Of a stretch of 50,272 nucleotides of DNA, positions 35,671 to 44,986 are shown one piece after another (within the stretch, counting starts at the first letter, position 1; the number at the start of each line of letters is the position of its first letter). This stretch comes from an uncultured Saprospiraceae bacterium (GTDB taxonomy: Bacteria > Bacteroidota > Bacteroidia > Chitinophagales > Saprospiraceae). The position numbers were made by a program, and so were the translations under genes. Below the pieces are notes generated by a model that did no database searches, was not told where the DNA came from, and saw only the letters and a program-made list of their open reading frames with translations. Location: NCBI GenBank assembly GCA_937923345.1, contig CAKZVJ010000159.1, positions 1 to 50,272 on the forward strand, written 5' to 3'.

Positions 35671-36486
35671 ATGAAAATACTAATCATTGGTGGTGGCAAC
35701 ATGGGACTTACCTATGCAAAAAGTTTTTTGCATTCGAAGATTACCACTACGTCCGATCTGATGATATTGGAAAAATCAGAAGAAAAATCCGCTCTTCTCC
35801 AATCCCTAAATCTAGGTACTATTTATTCCAAACCTGATACCTGTCTTCACCAGGCCGACTTAATCATATTAGCCGTAAAGCCACAAGATGCTACGCAACT
35901 TTTTGAGTACATCAAGCCACAGGTAGAAGATCAACAAGTCTATCTATCCATCATGGCTGGTGTCAAGATAGAAACTATCGCCCAGGAGCTAGGCGCCAAA
36001 AAAATTATTCGTGCTATGCCTAATCTACCAGCGCAAATCGGGATGGGTATGACGGTCTTCACCTCTAATGACGAGGTCACTCGTATAGAACTGGTCATGG
36101 TACAAAATCTAATCAATACCACTGGCAAGTCTATCTATGTGGATAAGGAGGAATTGATAGATGCCTCTACAGCCATTTCCGGTAGTGGCCCAGCATATGT
36201 TTTCTATTTCATGGATGCCATGATGAAAGCCGCCAAGGATTTGGGATTCAAGGAATCAGAGTCCGCGCTACTGGTCAGTCAAACCTTCAAAGGAGCTGTC
36301 GACCTGTATAACAAACAGAATCTCTCTTGCCAAGAATGGATTCAAAAAGTAGCCTCTAGAGGAGGGACTACTGAAGCAGCCATTAATACCTTTGCAGAAT
36401 TAAAAATATATGAAGATATTAAGCAAGGTGTCCATGCGGCTATGGACAGAGCTGTGGAACTAGGAAGAGGAAACAAAAAAGTCTAA
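35671..36486 (+). CDS. proC: Pyrroline-5-carboxylate reductase
   Basis: ProC reduces 1-pyrroline-5-carboxylate to proline with NAD(P)H. The 271-residue protein opens with a Rossmann motif (ILIIGGGNMGLTYAKSF). It holds LAVKPQD, the MPNLPAQIGMGMT block, and the C-terminal signature ISGSGPAYVFYFMDAM followed by ASRGGTTEAAINTF. All are standard for ProC and the length is typical. It is convergent with miaA, leaving 18 nt between stops. Confidence 0.95.
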   Translation: MKILIIGGGNMGLTYAKSFLHSKITTTSDLMILEKSEEKSALLQSLNLGTIYSKPDTCLHQADLIILAVKPQDATQLFEYIKPQVEDQQVYLSIMAGVKIETIAQELGAKKIIRAMPNLPAQIGMGMTVFTSNDEVTRIELVMVQNLINTTGKSIYVDKEELIDASTAISGSGPAYVFYFMDAMMKAAKDLGFKESESALLVSQTFKGAVDLYNKQNLSCQEWIQKVASRGGTTEAAINTFAELKIYEDIKQGVHAAMDRAVELGRGNKKV

Positions 36487-36504
36487 AGCAAAACCAGCTA
36501 CCTT

Positions 36505-37422
36505 TTATTTGTCTTTCATGGAAGATATGAATGCCAGTATCTGATTTACTATATGCGGCCCTTGTGCCATTCCTTTATAAAAACCCTGATTATTAAACCA
36601 GGTGATCTGACGTTTAGCATATCTGCGGGTATTGCGCTTAATCAACTCCACAGCCGTTAGATGGTCCGTAAGTCCATCAAAGTGATCAAACCATTCTGAA
36701 TAGCCTACCGTGTGTAATGCACTCAAATCCTTTTGCGGATATAGCGATTGGGCTTCTTCTTTCAAACCCTGTTGCATCATAATATCCACCCTTAGATTTA
36801 TTCTTTCATATAGCTTTTCTCTATTCATTTCTATTTTGACAGGTAAGATATTGAATGGTCTCTGTACTGGCTCCTGCCGCAAAAAAGAAGAAAAAGGTTT
36901 CTGCGTAGCTCTAATAACTTCTAAAGCTCTGATGATTCTGTGTGGATTATTGGTGTCTACTTTTTCAAAATAAACGGGGTCCTTTTCGCTTAATTCTTTA
37001 ACCAATACACTTAAACCATTCTTTTCTAACTCTTCATTAAGTTGTTCGCGATAGGAGGAACTTATGGCAGGAAATTTATCTAAACCATCGATAATAGCGT
37101 TTAGATACAAGCCAGAACCACCAGTCAAAATACAGTAGTCATTTATGCTAAATAGCTTTTCTAGTAACTGCAGCGTATCTGCTTCAAATTTACCCACAGA
37201 GTAATCATCCGTAATAGATAGGGAGTCAATAAAATGATGCTTTGCTTGAGTTTGCTCCTCTTTTGTCGGCTTGGCAGTACCTATGTTCATTTCTCGATAA
37301 AACTGTCGGCTATCGGCAGAGATAATATCACAGTTGAGCTGATTGGCCAATGCAATAGTTGTACTCGTCTTACCTATGGCTGTAGGACCACCTATTACTA
37401 TCAAATACTTGCTGCGATTCAT
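36505..37422 (-). CDS. miaA: tRNA dimethylallyltransferase MiaA
   Basis: MiaA adds a dimethylallyl group to A37 of tRNAs reading UNN codons. The 305-residue protein has the P-loop GGPTAIGKTS (residues 11-20) and the family motifs CDIISADSRQFYREMNIGTAKPT, HHFIDSL, LTGGSGLYLNAIIDGLD and TRRYAKRQITWFNN near the C-terminus. The ATG at 37422 is used because it starts the canonical MNRSKYLIVIGGPT; the frame extends 16 residues further upstream with unlike sequence. Confidence 0.95.
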   Translation of the reverse strand: MNRSKYLIVIGGPTAIGKTSTTIALANQLNCDIISADSRQFYREMNIGTAKPTKEEQTQAKHHFIDSLSITDDYSVGKFEADTLQLLEKLFSINDYCILTGGSGLYLNAIIDGLDKFPAISSSYREQLNEELEKNGLSVLVKELSEKDPVYFEKVDTNNPHRIIRALEVIRATQKPFSSFLRQEPVQRPFNILPVKIEMNREKLYERINLRVDIMMQQGLKEEAQSLYPQKDLSALHTVGYSEWFDHFDGLTDHLTAVELIKRNTRRYAKRQITWFNNQGFYKGMAQGPHIVNQILAFISSMKDK

Positions 37423-37618
37423 AATGGCAATGTACAAAAGCTTATTATATTTGTAGTTATGCCAACACATATTGGCATTTTGATCGATCTATTTTTTTAG
37501 AATAAACAAAATTGGGTGTATTTCAATTGGTTGTCATATATTGTCCTTAGCTTATCACACAATTTTGAATATTTTTATCGTTTAAAAAGGACGTAAAACA
37601 AAGTATTTGCGATAATAT

Positions 37619-38914
37619 ATGTTTTATACACCATTAAAGTATTTAGCAAGAATTGCATTAGGAGTAAATTTCAAGAAAATTCAATTTTCGAATTTGGAGA
37701 AATTACCAATGGACAAACCTGTTTTGTTGGTGACTAATCACCCTACTGCCTTCATAGAGCCTTGCATTTTTGGGTCTTATCTAGATAGACCCGTGAATTT
37801 CATTGTACGAGGGGATTTGTTTAGAAAACCACTGTATGGTAAGCTCATGCGGGATATCCATATGATTCCCATATTTAGAGCTTCAGAAGGCTTTGACAAT
37901 CTCAAAAATAACTACGGCACCTTCGAATACTGCTATGAATTATTGAAAGATAATCAGCTCATTCAGATCTTGGCAGAGGCCAGTACACAACAAGTAAAAA
38001 GACTACGCCCGCTCAAGAAAGGAACTGCTCGTATGGCTTTTGGAGCTCTTGAAAAATATGGTAGAGATCAAGATATAAAACTAGTTCCCTGCGGCATCAA
38101 CTACACTGCAGCAGACAAGTTTAGATCAGATGTCATGATTGCATTCGGTGATCCAATATCTATCCAAGACTATTTAGAAAGCTACGATGAAAATACCAAT
38201 AAAGCGATTCGTGCCTTGACTAACACGCTGGAAGACGAGATGAAAAAGCTCATTATCCACGTAGAGGATGATCATGCGGAAACGTATGAACATCTTTTTG
38301 AAATGGATCGCAATAATAATCTCCAACCCATCTTCCCTATTTATGATGTAGAGGGAAAAGCCAGATTTCAAAGAGAATTTGGTATTGCCGAGCAACTCAA
38401 TTTGGCTACCCCTTATCAATTTGATAATATCTCCAAAGAAGTAGTAGCCTACAAAAATGAAAGTGAGCGTCACGGTATTACAGATTTCGGTATTCGTAGG
38501 CCTGACTTTGGAGACTGGTCCAATATCTTGATACTTGCCTTAGGCTTTGTGCCATTTTTAGTAGGTCGAGTAGGTTGCTATCTGCCGATTTACCTCTCCC
38601 ACCTCCTAGGTGTAAAAAAGGTAAAGCAGTTAGAGTTTGTAGCCTCTGTCAAGTTAGCTAGTGGGATAGGCCTTTCTCTTCTATATTATCTGACTTGTAT
38701 CGGTTTGGCTTTTTTCTTAGCCCCATGGTCGGTATTGATGATTGTCCTCTTGCTCCCAGTGCTTGGATATTTTTCTGTTTTGTATATAGAATTTTTTGAG
38801 CACTTCCGCCAAGCCAGAAAGTTTCAAAATTTGGACCAAGCTACTCAAAATAAACTGGTACAAATGCGCCAAAATGTCTCTCCCAATTTTAGTTTTTCGG
38901 CCAGTAAGAAATAG
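37619..38914 (+). CDS. PlsC-type acyltransferase with C-terminal membrane part
   Basis: The N-terminal 210 residues form a glycerophosphate acyltransferase-like domain: VTNHPTAFIEP (about 38-48), RGDLFRKPLYGKLMRDIHMIPIFR and LAEASTQQVKRLRPLKKGTARMA. A charged middle region and two or three membrane helices (about 305-395) follow. Such proteins acylate lysophosphatidate or a related lipid. The catalytic His is present, but the acidic partner is Glu 47 where relatives I recall have Asp, and the usual EG(T/S) block reads EAS. This family of about 430 residues with membrane segments is common in Bacteroidota. Confidence 0.82.
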   Translation: MFYTPLKYLARIALGVNFKKIQFSNLEKLPMDKPVLLVTNHPTAFIEPCIFGSYLDRPVNFIVRGDLFRKPLYGKLMRDIHMIPIFRASEGFDNLKNNYGTFEYCYELLKDNQLIQILAEASTQQVKRLRPLKKGTARMAFGALEKYGRDQDIKLVPCGINYTAADKFRSDVMIAFGDPISIQDYLESYDENTNKAIRALTNTLEDEMKKLIIHVEDDHAETYEHLFEMDRNNNLQPIFPIYDVEGKARFQREFGIAEQLNLATPYQFDNISKEVVAYKNESERHGITDFGIRRPDFGDWSNILILALGFVPFLVGRVGCYLPIYLSHLLGVKKVKQLEFVASVKLASGIGLSLLYYLTCIGLAFFLAPWSVLMIVLLLPVLGYFSVLYIEFFEHFRQARKFQNLDQATQNKLVQMRQNVSPNFSFSASKK

Positions 38915-39007
38915 TCCTTTTGAGCTAGAAAATATAATATGTCATCCTTGATATTCGCGCCCATCTTATCCGGACACTCATAGGTGCTAGAACATTTAAT
39001 AAGTAGA

Positions 39008-39847
39008 ATGAAAGTAAAAAACTTGAACAAAGTATCTTTTGATGAAATAATAGATTGCTTCCTAAAAGCATTTGCCAACTATTATGTAAAGATGCCAACC
39101 GATAAAGAATATTATAGACAGCGATGGGAGGCTGCTAAAGTAGATTTCAATCTTTCGTATGGGATGTTTGATCAAGAAAAATTAATTGGATTTATAATTC
39201 ATGCCATTGATAAAAGATTTGGTATACCTACTGCTTTTAATACTGGCACAGGAGTAATACCAGACTATCGAGGCCAAAAGATAGTCCAATCCATTTACGA
39301 TTTTGCCTTGCGTGATTTAAGAAAAAATGGAATCAAAAAAACTACCCTAGAAGTTATCACAAAAAATGAAAGGGCTATCAGGGCGTACAAATCGGTTGGT
39401 TTTGAAGTTTGTAAAGAGTACAAATGTTACGCTGGTAAAATAACATCTGAAAGTGATGTACACATTGAAGTACAAAAGAAATCAACCCAAGATTATGACT
39501 GGGACAAGCTACCCAATCAGCAATGGTACTCCTGGGATTTTCAGAAAGAGACCATTATAGAGAGCAACTACGACCTTTATGAAGTGATGTATAAGGATAA
39601 ACCGGAATCTTATTTTATCATTCATCCAGAGAAAAAATATCTAGCTCAATTTGACCTATTCACTCAAAACAAGAAAAACTGGAAAAGACTATTTCAGGCT
39701 ATTGGACAAGTGGAAAATGAGATCAGAATAATCAACGTGGATAAGCGACTGACAGATAAGATTGATCATATCCATGTTTTGAATTTACAAAATACAATCA
39801 ATCAATTTGAGATGGAATTAGTAATAACCGATGACAATAGTGTATAG
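39008..39847 (+). CDS. GNAT family N-acetyltransferase
   Basis: The 279-residue protein has a GNAT domain in the first 150 residues. The acetyl-CoA loop reads GVIPDYRGQKIVQSIYDFAL (G replaced by K after RGQ), followed by LEVITKNERAIRAYKSVGFEVCKEY. The C-terminal 120 residues look like a second, degenerate GNAT-like half without a clear acetyl-CoA loop. The substrate is unknown. The ATG at 39008 is preferred over a GTG at 38984. It lies about 90 bp downstream of the acyltransferase on the same strand. Confidence 0.82.
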   Translation: MKVKNLNKVSFDEIIDCFLKAFANYYVKMPTDKEYYRQRWEAAKVDFNLSYGMFDQEKLIGFIIHAIDKRFGIPTAFNTGTGVIPDYRGQKIVQSIYDFALRDLRKNGIKKTTLEVITKNERAIRAYKSVGFEVCKEYKCYAGKITSESDVHIEVQKKSTQDYDWDKLPNQQWYSWDFQKETIIESNYDLYEVMYKDKPESYFIIHPEKKYLAQFDLFTQNKKNWKRLFQAIGQVENEIRIINVDKRLTDKIDHIHVLNLQNTINQFEMELVITDDNSV

Positions 39848-40038
39848 CTGGGCTTTAGCTACTGTACTTCGACTGCATCTGTAATGTACGCCCTTTCGTC
39901 ACAGCCAATGCAAGTCTACGCCAATCAACATTTTAGATTTTCTTACCTTGGAAACAAGTATCCTCACTAGAGTTTTTCTATGGTGATGATGCCTTTTTAA
40001 GAATGATCTCATACGATCCATTTGACAATATAAACCTT
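39848..40038. other. Gap after the GNAT gene, nothing recognised
   Basis: No supported gene, hairpin terminator or promoter is seen before the structured repeat starts. Confidence 0.4.
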
Positions 40039-40191
40039 TGGCCTAGCGCTGAGAAAGGGGCCGACGGAGGAGGAGACAGCTAAGCGTAGAGCCTTGTAGC
40101 CTAGGCCCACTTAGGTGGCCGAGCGAAGAGCGAGCCCTGTATCATAGCGACTCAGATAGCCGCCGATAGAAGGCTCATCTGAGTAGGCCCC
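40039..40191 (-). repeat. GC-rich structured intergenic element, copy B
   Basis: Read on the minus strand it starts GGGGCCTACTCAG, forms a hairpin (plus-strand arms 40151-40161 and 40172-40183), continues GTCGCTATGAT and GGCTCGCTCTTCGCTCGG, and ends GCGCTAGGCCA. Flanks match the copies at 35411 and 43507; the stem differs. It lies downstream of the YpfJ-type gene. Confidence 0.75.
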
Positions 40192-40261
40192 AAAAATAAA
40201 AAGAGGGAATGCGAAAATCACATCCCCTCCTATTTTAGGACTAAATATTTTTATACGCTGG

Positions 40262-41131
40262 CTACAGATTTCGGGTATTGAAGGTATCGCCTTGGGACAA
40301 GTCTCCGGTCTGTAATCCCTTCATAAACCAGCGCATTCTTTGCTCTGAGGTACCGTGTGTAAATGAATCTGGGACAACGTAGCCTTGCGATCTTTTTTGG
40401 ATGGTATCGTCACCAATGGCGTTGGCCGCCCTAAGTGCCTCCTCTATATCTCCCTCCTCTAATATGCCAATCGTCTTCTCCGCGTGGTGAGCCCAAACGC
40501 CGGACAGAAAATCTGCCTGAAGTTCTAGCCTGGTGGAAAGGTCATTGTATTCCGCCTCGCTCACGCGTCCTCTCTTTCTGTGTACCTCATCCGTGATGCC
40601 TAGCTGCCGCTGGATGTGATGCGCCACCTCATGTGCCACTACATAGGCCATAGCGAAATCTCCTGGGGCTCTAAATTTTTCTTTGAGCTCGCGAAAGAAA
40701 CTCAAATCGATATACAACTGCTCATCACCGGGACAATAGAATGGACCTGCTGCTGATGACTGATGGCCACAAGCGGACTGAACAGCGCCTTCGAAAAGGA
40801 CCAAGGTCGGCTTGCGATAATTGCGGCCCAATTCATTTCTAAATAATGGAACCCAGACGTCTTCTGTTAATTTTAATGTGACGGATACAAATTCGGCAAG
40901 CTCATCTCCTGGTCCCCCTAATTCAGCACGAGGGGCAGACTGTTGCTGATATGGCTGGGAGCCCGCGCCACCGCCCTGCAGCAATCCTGAGATGTCTACA
41001 TCAAACACCATCGAAACAATAAACACAAGAATGATAGCGCCTATGCCAAGCCCACCAGCGGCTCTCGCTCCGCCACTGCGCCCCCTTCTATCTTCTACAT
41101 TTTGACTTTTTTCTCTTCCTTGCCAACGCAT
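40262..41131 (-). CDS. ypfJ: YpfJ-type neutral zinc metallopeptidase
   Basis: The 289-residue membrane protein matches the YpfJ family. It has the start MRWQGREKSQNVEDRRG, one membrane helix (about 28-45), a low-complexity linker and a zinc peptidase domain with AYVVAHEVAHHIQ (HEVAH 167-171). A conserved ELQADFLSGVWAH supplies the third ligand. The FYCPGDEQLYIDLSFF segment is also characteristic. It is predicted to be anchored in the inner membrane with the peptidase outside; its substrate is unknown. Confidence 0.9.
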   Translation of the reverse strand: MRWQGREKSQNVEDRRGRSGGARAAGGLGIGAIILVFIVSMVFDVDISGLLQGGGAGSQPYQQQSAPRAELGGPGDELAEFVSVTLKLTEDVWVPLFRNELGRNYRKPTLVLFEGAVQSACGHQSSAAGPFYCPGDEQLYIDLSFFRELKEKFRAPGDFAMAYVVAHEVAHHIQRQLGITDEVHRKRGRVSEAEYNDLSTRLELQADFLSGVWAHHAEKTIGILEEGDIEEALRAANAIGDDTIQKRSQGYVVPDSFTHGTSEQRMRWFMKGLQTGDLSQGDTFNTRNL

Positions 41132-41306
41132 AATTTTAATTTTAAAAATTGAGACAATTGAATAAAATGGATGTGTTCATCTGGATATATCTTTCACCTT
41201 TGAGGGACTAATATGGTATTAATTCCCTAAAGAATATTTAAAATTAATATAATCCGACTATATAATAGTTATAAATGATAATCTTTACCCCTAGAAAGCC
41301 GTTTAA

Positions 41307-42620
41307 ATGGGTATAATCCACAGTTTTATGTATAAAGTAGTACTTACAGTTTGTTTATTTTTGGCGGTAGCCATCGGGTCCATCCAGGCCTCTTATATCA
41401 CTATTCCTATGGGAGAAGATCAAAAGGATCATCTCAAAGCATACGGAATCACCTACTGGGTGCTGAATGCGGGTGTAGAGGCGTATTGGCTGCTGAATTA
41501 TGATGGAGGCACATTCGCCTTCAAGCACAATAAGGTTTTTGAAAAGGAATGCCTTACTAGAGGGGTCAGCTACAAGGTCATCCCAGATGCGCAATTTGGG
41601 AAAATACAACTGGATATCTCCAATCCCGAAGTGAATCAGGATGTGATCAAGCTGGAGGTGGCCCCCAAGATAGCGGTATACACGCCTACGGTAAACACGC
41701 GTGGAGAAAAAGTACAGCCTTGGGATGATGCCGTGACCATGGTATTGACCTACGCGGAGATTCCATACGACATGATATATGATCGAGAAGTGCTAGATGA
41801 TAAGCTGACGGAGTACGATTGGCTGCACTTGCATCACGAGGATTTTACGGGACAGTATGGTAAATTTTACCGTAGTTTTCACAATCAGTCTTGGTACAAA
41901 GAGACGGTAAAAAGAATGGAAGAACTGGCTACCGATTTAGGATATAAAAAGGTATCACAATTGAAACTAGCCGTCGTAAAAAAGATACAAGAATACGTAG
42001 TAGGTGGTGGCTTCATGTTCGCAATGTGTTCTGCTACAGATACTTACGATATCGCATTAGCTGCAGAAGGTTTGGATATCTGCGATCATATGTATGATGG
42101 CGACGGTCAAGATCCGACCGCGCAATCCAAGCTAGACTATAGCAAGACCTTTGCCTTTAAGGACTTCAAATTGAAGACAGATCCGCTAGTGTATGAGTAC
42201 AGCTCGATCGACCATGGAGACAATAGTAATCCTAAGCGTAGGGTAACTGCCAAGACGGACTATTTTACCTTGTTTGACTTTTCTGCGAAGTGGGATCCGG
42301 TACCTTCTATGTTGACGCAGTGCCATACTAGAACCGTCAAGGGATTCATGGGACAGACTACGGCCTATCTCAAGGATCAGATCAAATCGGGTGTATTGAT
42401 TATGGGTGAAAACAAACCTGCCAATGAGGCGAGGTACATCCATAGCACGATTGGACAAGGTTTTTGGACTTTCTACGGAGGCCATGATCCGGAGGATTAT
42501 CGTCACTTTGTCAATGATCCTGAGACGGACTTGAGCTTGCACCCTAATTCGCCTGGATATAGGTTGATTCTCAATAATGTATTATTTCCTGCGGCTAAGA
42601 AGAAAAAGCGTAAAACTTAA
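41307..42620 (+). CDS. Secreted Bacteroidota protein of the 'asparagine synthetase B' annotation group
   Basis: The 437-residue protein has a signal peptide (hydrophobic stretch up to SIQAS). It belongs, from memory, to a conserved Bacteroidota group that is often called asparagine synthetase B in databases. I see no N-terminal cysteine glutaminase and no ATP-pyrophosphatase motif, so that name is not supported. Phrases like YDWLHLHHEDFTGQYGKF, GGGFMFAMCSATDTYDIAL and GFWTFYGGHDPEDYRH suggest a class I amidotransferase-like fold, also seen in DUF4159 proteins. Either the ATG at 41307 or the one at 41328 may be the start. Function unknown. It is followed by the LolA-like gene after 89 bp. Confidence 0.7.
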   Translation: MGIIHSFMYKVVLTVCLFLAVAIGSIQASYITIPMGEDQKDHLKAYGITYWVLNAGVEAYWLLNYDGGTFAFKHNKVFEKECLTRGVSYKVIPDAQFGKIQLDISNPEVNQDVIKLEVAPKIAVYTPTVNTRGEKVQPWDDAVTMVLTYAEIPYDMIYDREVLDDKLTEYDWLHLHHEDFTGQYGKFYRSFHNQSWYKETVKRMEELATDLGYKKVSQLKLAVVKKIQEYVVGGGFMFAMCSATDTYDIALAAEGLDICDHMYDGDGQDPTAQSKLDYSKTFAFKDFKLKTDPLVYEYSSIDHGDNSNPKRRVTAKTDYFTLFDFSAKWDPVPSMLTQCHTRTVKGFMGQTTAYLKDQIKSGVLIMGENKPANEARYIHSTIGQGFWTFYGGHDPEDYRHFVNDPETDLSLHPNSPGYRLILNNVLFPAAKKKKRKT

Positions 42621-42709
42621 TAACCCCATCAACAATACTCCTCTATTAACGTTTGCTTAACCTAGTGCACATTCCCTAAATCGTGTATCTGATATAAACG
42701 TGATTTGAT

Positions 42710-43405
42710 ATGATAACGAAGATGAAATATATCCCTCTGATTTTGATGATGGCCATCCTATTGCCCTCACTCAGCGCGCAGACCAATCAATACCTAAGTG
42801 GTAAGGATAGTGATCCAGAAGCCGTAGCGCTCCTAAACAAACTGAAAGTAAAGTACGAGGGCTTCGAGAATATGAAGATGGATTTTTCTTTGGAGATAGA
42901 AATCCCTGAGGAAGACATGATCGTCCAGAAAGGACTTATCTATCAACAAGATAAACAGTTTCACCTGGATTTCGAACAGCAGTCGGTCACCTCCAATGGC
43001 GAGAATGTATGGATCCATCTGAAGAATAATAATGAGGTGCAGATTCATAGCGCTTCTACCCTTGAGGAGGAGGACAGTTTCATGAGTCCACAAAATCTAT
43101 TGAAGTTATACGAAAGCGATGCGTTTATTTTTGCCATCAGCGATGAGATAAAGCAAGCTGGTAAGATCGTAGCGCTGATAGAATGTAAGCCTATAGATGA
43201 GGACAGCGAGTTTTCAAAATTGAGAATGACCGTCGACACAAAGAATCTAAATATGGTCAGTGTGAAGGCATTTTCGAAAGATGGCTCTAGATACACTTTC
43301 GTAAATAATAATCTCGCTTCCAATGTATCCATCCCTGCTGGAACTTTCGAGTTTGATGCGTCTAAGTTTCCAGATATTTATGTAGAAGATATGCGCGAGA
43401 ATTAA
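42710..43405 (+). CDS. lolA: LolA-like outer-membrane lipoprotein carrier
   Basis: The 231-residue protein has a signal peptide (to LSAQ). A LolA-type half-barrel follows: ALLNKLKVKYEGFENMKMDFSLEIE, GLIYQQDKQFHLDF, SNGENVWIHLKNNNEVQIH and FEFDASKFP near the end. LolA carries lipoproteins across the periplasm to the outer membrane; Bacteroidota often have such a protein without a recognisable LolB. It may share a transcript with the gene upstream. A strong hairpin terminator follows its stop by 27 nt. Confidence 0.85.
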   Translation: MITKMKYIPLILMMAILLPSLSAQTNQYLSGKDSDPEAVALLNKLKVKYEGFENMKMDFSLEIEIPEEDMIVQKGLIYQQDKQFHLDFEQQSVTSNGENVWIHLKNNNEVQIHSASTLEEEDSFMSPQNLLKLYESDAFIFAISDEIKQAGKIVALIECKPIDEDSEFSKLRMTVDTKNLNMVSVKAFSKDGSRYTFVNNNLASNVSIPAGTFEFDASKFPDIYVEDMREN

Positions 43406-43432
43406 ATAGAATTATTAAAATTTCTATACAAC

Positions 43433-43469
43433 AAAAAAGCACCATTCGATTTTCGGATGGTGCTTTTTT
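43433..43469 (+). terminator. Rho-independent terminator of the lolA transcript
   Basis: Arms AAAAAAGCACCATTCG (43433-43448) and CGGATGGTGCTTTTTT (43454-43469) pair with one G-T over 16 bp and end in a T-run, a classic intrinsic terminator. Confidence 0.88.
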
Positions 43470-43506
43470 TCTATCAAGCTATTTGCAGGTATAGTTTAAT
43501 TGCTTT

Positions 43507-43641
43507 GGGGCCTACCCAGCAAGAAATCGCCTTGCTGTAGCGAGGCGATTTCTTGCTGGGTCGCTACGATTCGGGACTCGGCATTCGCCTCGGTGCTTCG
43601 CACTGATTCCTTCGTCATCACCCCTACTCATCGCTAGTCCA
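43507..43641 (+). repeat. GC-rich structured intergenic element, copy C with perfect 18-bp stem
   Basis: The block starts GGGGCCTAC. Arms 43515-43532 and 43543-43560 (CCCAGCAAGAAATCGCCT and its exact complement) pair perfectly around a 10-nt loop. Then come GTCGCTACGAT, two short CTCGG-containing repeats, CATCACCCCTACTCAT and the end CGCTAGTCCA. The flanks match copies A and B. Confidence 0.8.
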
Positions 43642-43772
43642 TTGTCCAAACTTCACAGACTCACTAAGATATACAAGTATACTCCTAGGGATAAATTCTA
43701 TGATTTTATCACGGGTTCTTTAGTTCACTTGTATATAATGATCTTCTTTCTAGCTGATAATTAGTCGCATAA

Positions 43773-43806
43773 AAAAAGCGCAATTTGTTTCCAAATTGCG
43801 CTTTTT
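43773..43806. terminator. Hairpin terminator between lolA region and peroxidase gene
   Basis: Arms AAAAAGCGCAATTTG (43773-43787) and CAAATTGCGCTTTTT (43792-43806) pair perfectly over 15 bp around TTTC. A-run and T-run on the two sides suit termination in both directions, chiefly for the minus-strand peroxidase gene that ends at 43829. Confidence 0.85.
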
Positions 43807-43828
43807 AAAGATTTAACTTTCAATTCTA

Positions 43829-44986
43829 TTATCTGATAAAAGGATCAGAGTATAAAGGATTTGTGAGGAATTCCTCATCATCAAAAGTCTTTAAGAAAGC
43901 AATCAGGTCTTCCTTCTCATCATCAGAGAAGTTCATAGCCATTGCATTTCCAGAATTATCTTTTAGATTATTATGTAAGGCTGGATTCATCTGAATACCG
44001 GTACTGTAGTGCTCGATTACATCTTCGATAGTTGCGAATCTACCATCGTGCATATAAGGGTATGTGAGGGTTAAGTTTCTTAGAGAAGGCACCTTGAACT
44101 CACCTTGAGAACCTGGTATACCATAGTCTCCATCGTTGATTAGGATACCATTATTTGCTTGAAGTTCATTAGGTGCACCCATCAATTCTCCATGACAAGA
44201 AGCACAGCTATTCATATAGATGTCTTTACCTCTATTTTCGCTAGATGTAAAACCACTGAATGATCTAGTAGCAACATCTCTAGATTGTCCAAAACCGATT
44301 CTGCCACCCGCAGCAACTGACAGCTCTTTGTCAAACTTAGATCCATAACTTCCTATAGAGTTAACAAACACAGCCAATGCTTCTACAGCCGCAGCGTTTG
44401 TAATTTTGTCCATGTTGTTAGCTTTAATTAATGGGCGATAGTAATCATTGTTGTTCATTACGTCAACCACTTCATCAATGGTCATATCCATTTCCTTCTC
44501 GGAACCAAAAGTCATTACAATTTGCTCTTGAACAGTTCTAATAGAATTATCCCAAAAGAAAGGAACAGCGCTTATACTAGCTGTACCGTAGTATTCTTGA
44601 AAATTAAAAACAGCGCCTAATGCTAGTGAGTTTCTATCGGTCACTTCATCAAATATCCCATCACTCACTACCTTATCATCAGAAAATGCGAGTTCTTGCT
44701 TATGACAAGAAGCACATGATACAGTACGATCTGCTGATAGATTCGTATCATAAAACATTACTCTACCGAGCGTAGCCATATTAGCATTGAAAAAGGCATC
44801 TCTACCATAATACTCAGGAAACTTTAAAGTATAGTCCATAGGACTATCATTGGGTATGTTGAGTACATTCTCCATGAGCTGATAATCCTCATAGTACTCA
44901 TAAGTTAGATCTTGGTCATTGTCTATACAAGATGTACAGAAAAGAAAAATCACTACGACTGGGAAAAGGTTTCTAAATTTTTTCAT
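43829..44986 (-). CDS. Di-haem cytochrome c peroxidase family lipoprotein
   Basis: The 385-residue protein has a lipoprotein signal (VVIFLFCTSC, Cys 20) and two haem c sites, CASCH at 91-95 and CASCH at about 259-263. Motifs ATLGRVMFYDTNLSADRTVSCASCH, DRNSLALGAVFNFQEYYG and VPSLRNLTLTYPYMHDGRFATIEDVIEHY are the hallmarks of the CcpA/MauG group. It should work on the periplasmic side, reducing peroxide or oxidising another substrate. Its start overlaps the upstream gene by 14 nt. In Bacteroidota such peroxidases occur with surface-protein partners; the actual substrate is open. Confidence 0.88.
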   Translation of the reverse strand: MKKFRNLFPVVVIFLFCTSCIDNDQDLTYEYYEDYQLMENVLNIPNDSPMDYTLKFPEYYGRDAFFNANMATLGRVMFYDTNLSADRTVSCASCHKQELAFSDDKVVSDGIFDEVTDRNSLALGAVFNFQEYYGTASISAVPFFWDNSIRTVQEQIVMTFGSEKEMDMTIDEVVDVMNNNDYYRPLIKANNMDKITNAAAVEALAVFVNSIGSYGSKFDKELSVAAGGRIGFGQSRDVATRSFSGFTSSENRGKDIYMNSCASCHGELMGAPNELQANNGILINDGDYGIPGSQGEFKVPSLRNLTLTYPYMHDGRFATIEDVIEHYSTGIQMNPALHNNLKDNSGNAMAMNFSDDEKEDLIAFLKTFDDEEFLTNPLYSDPFIR

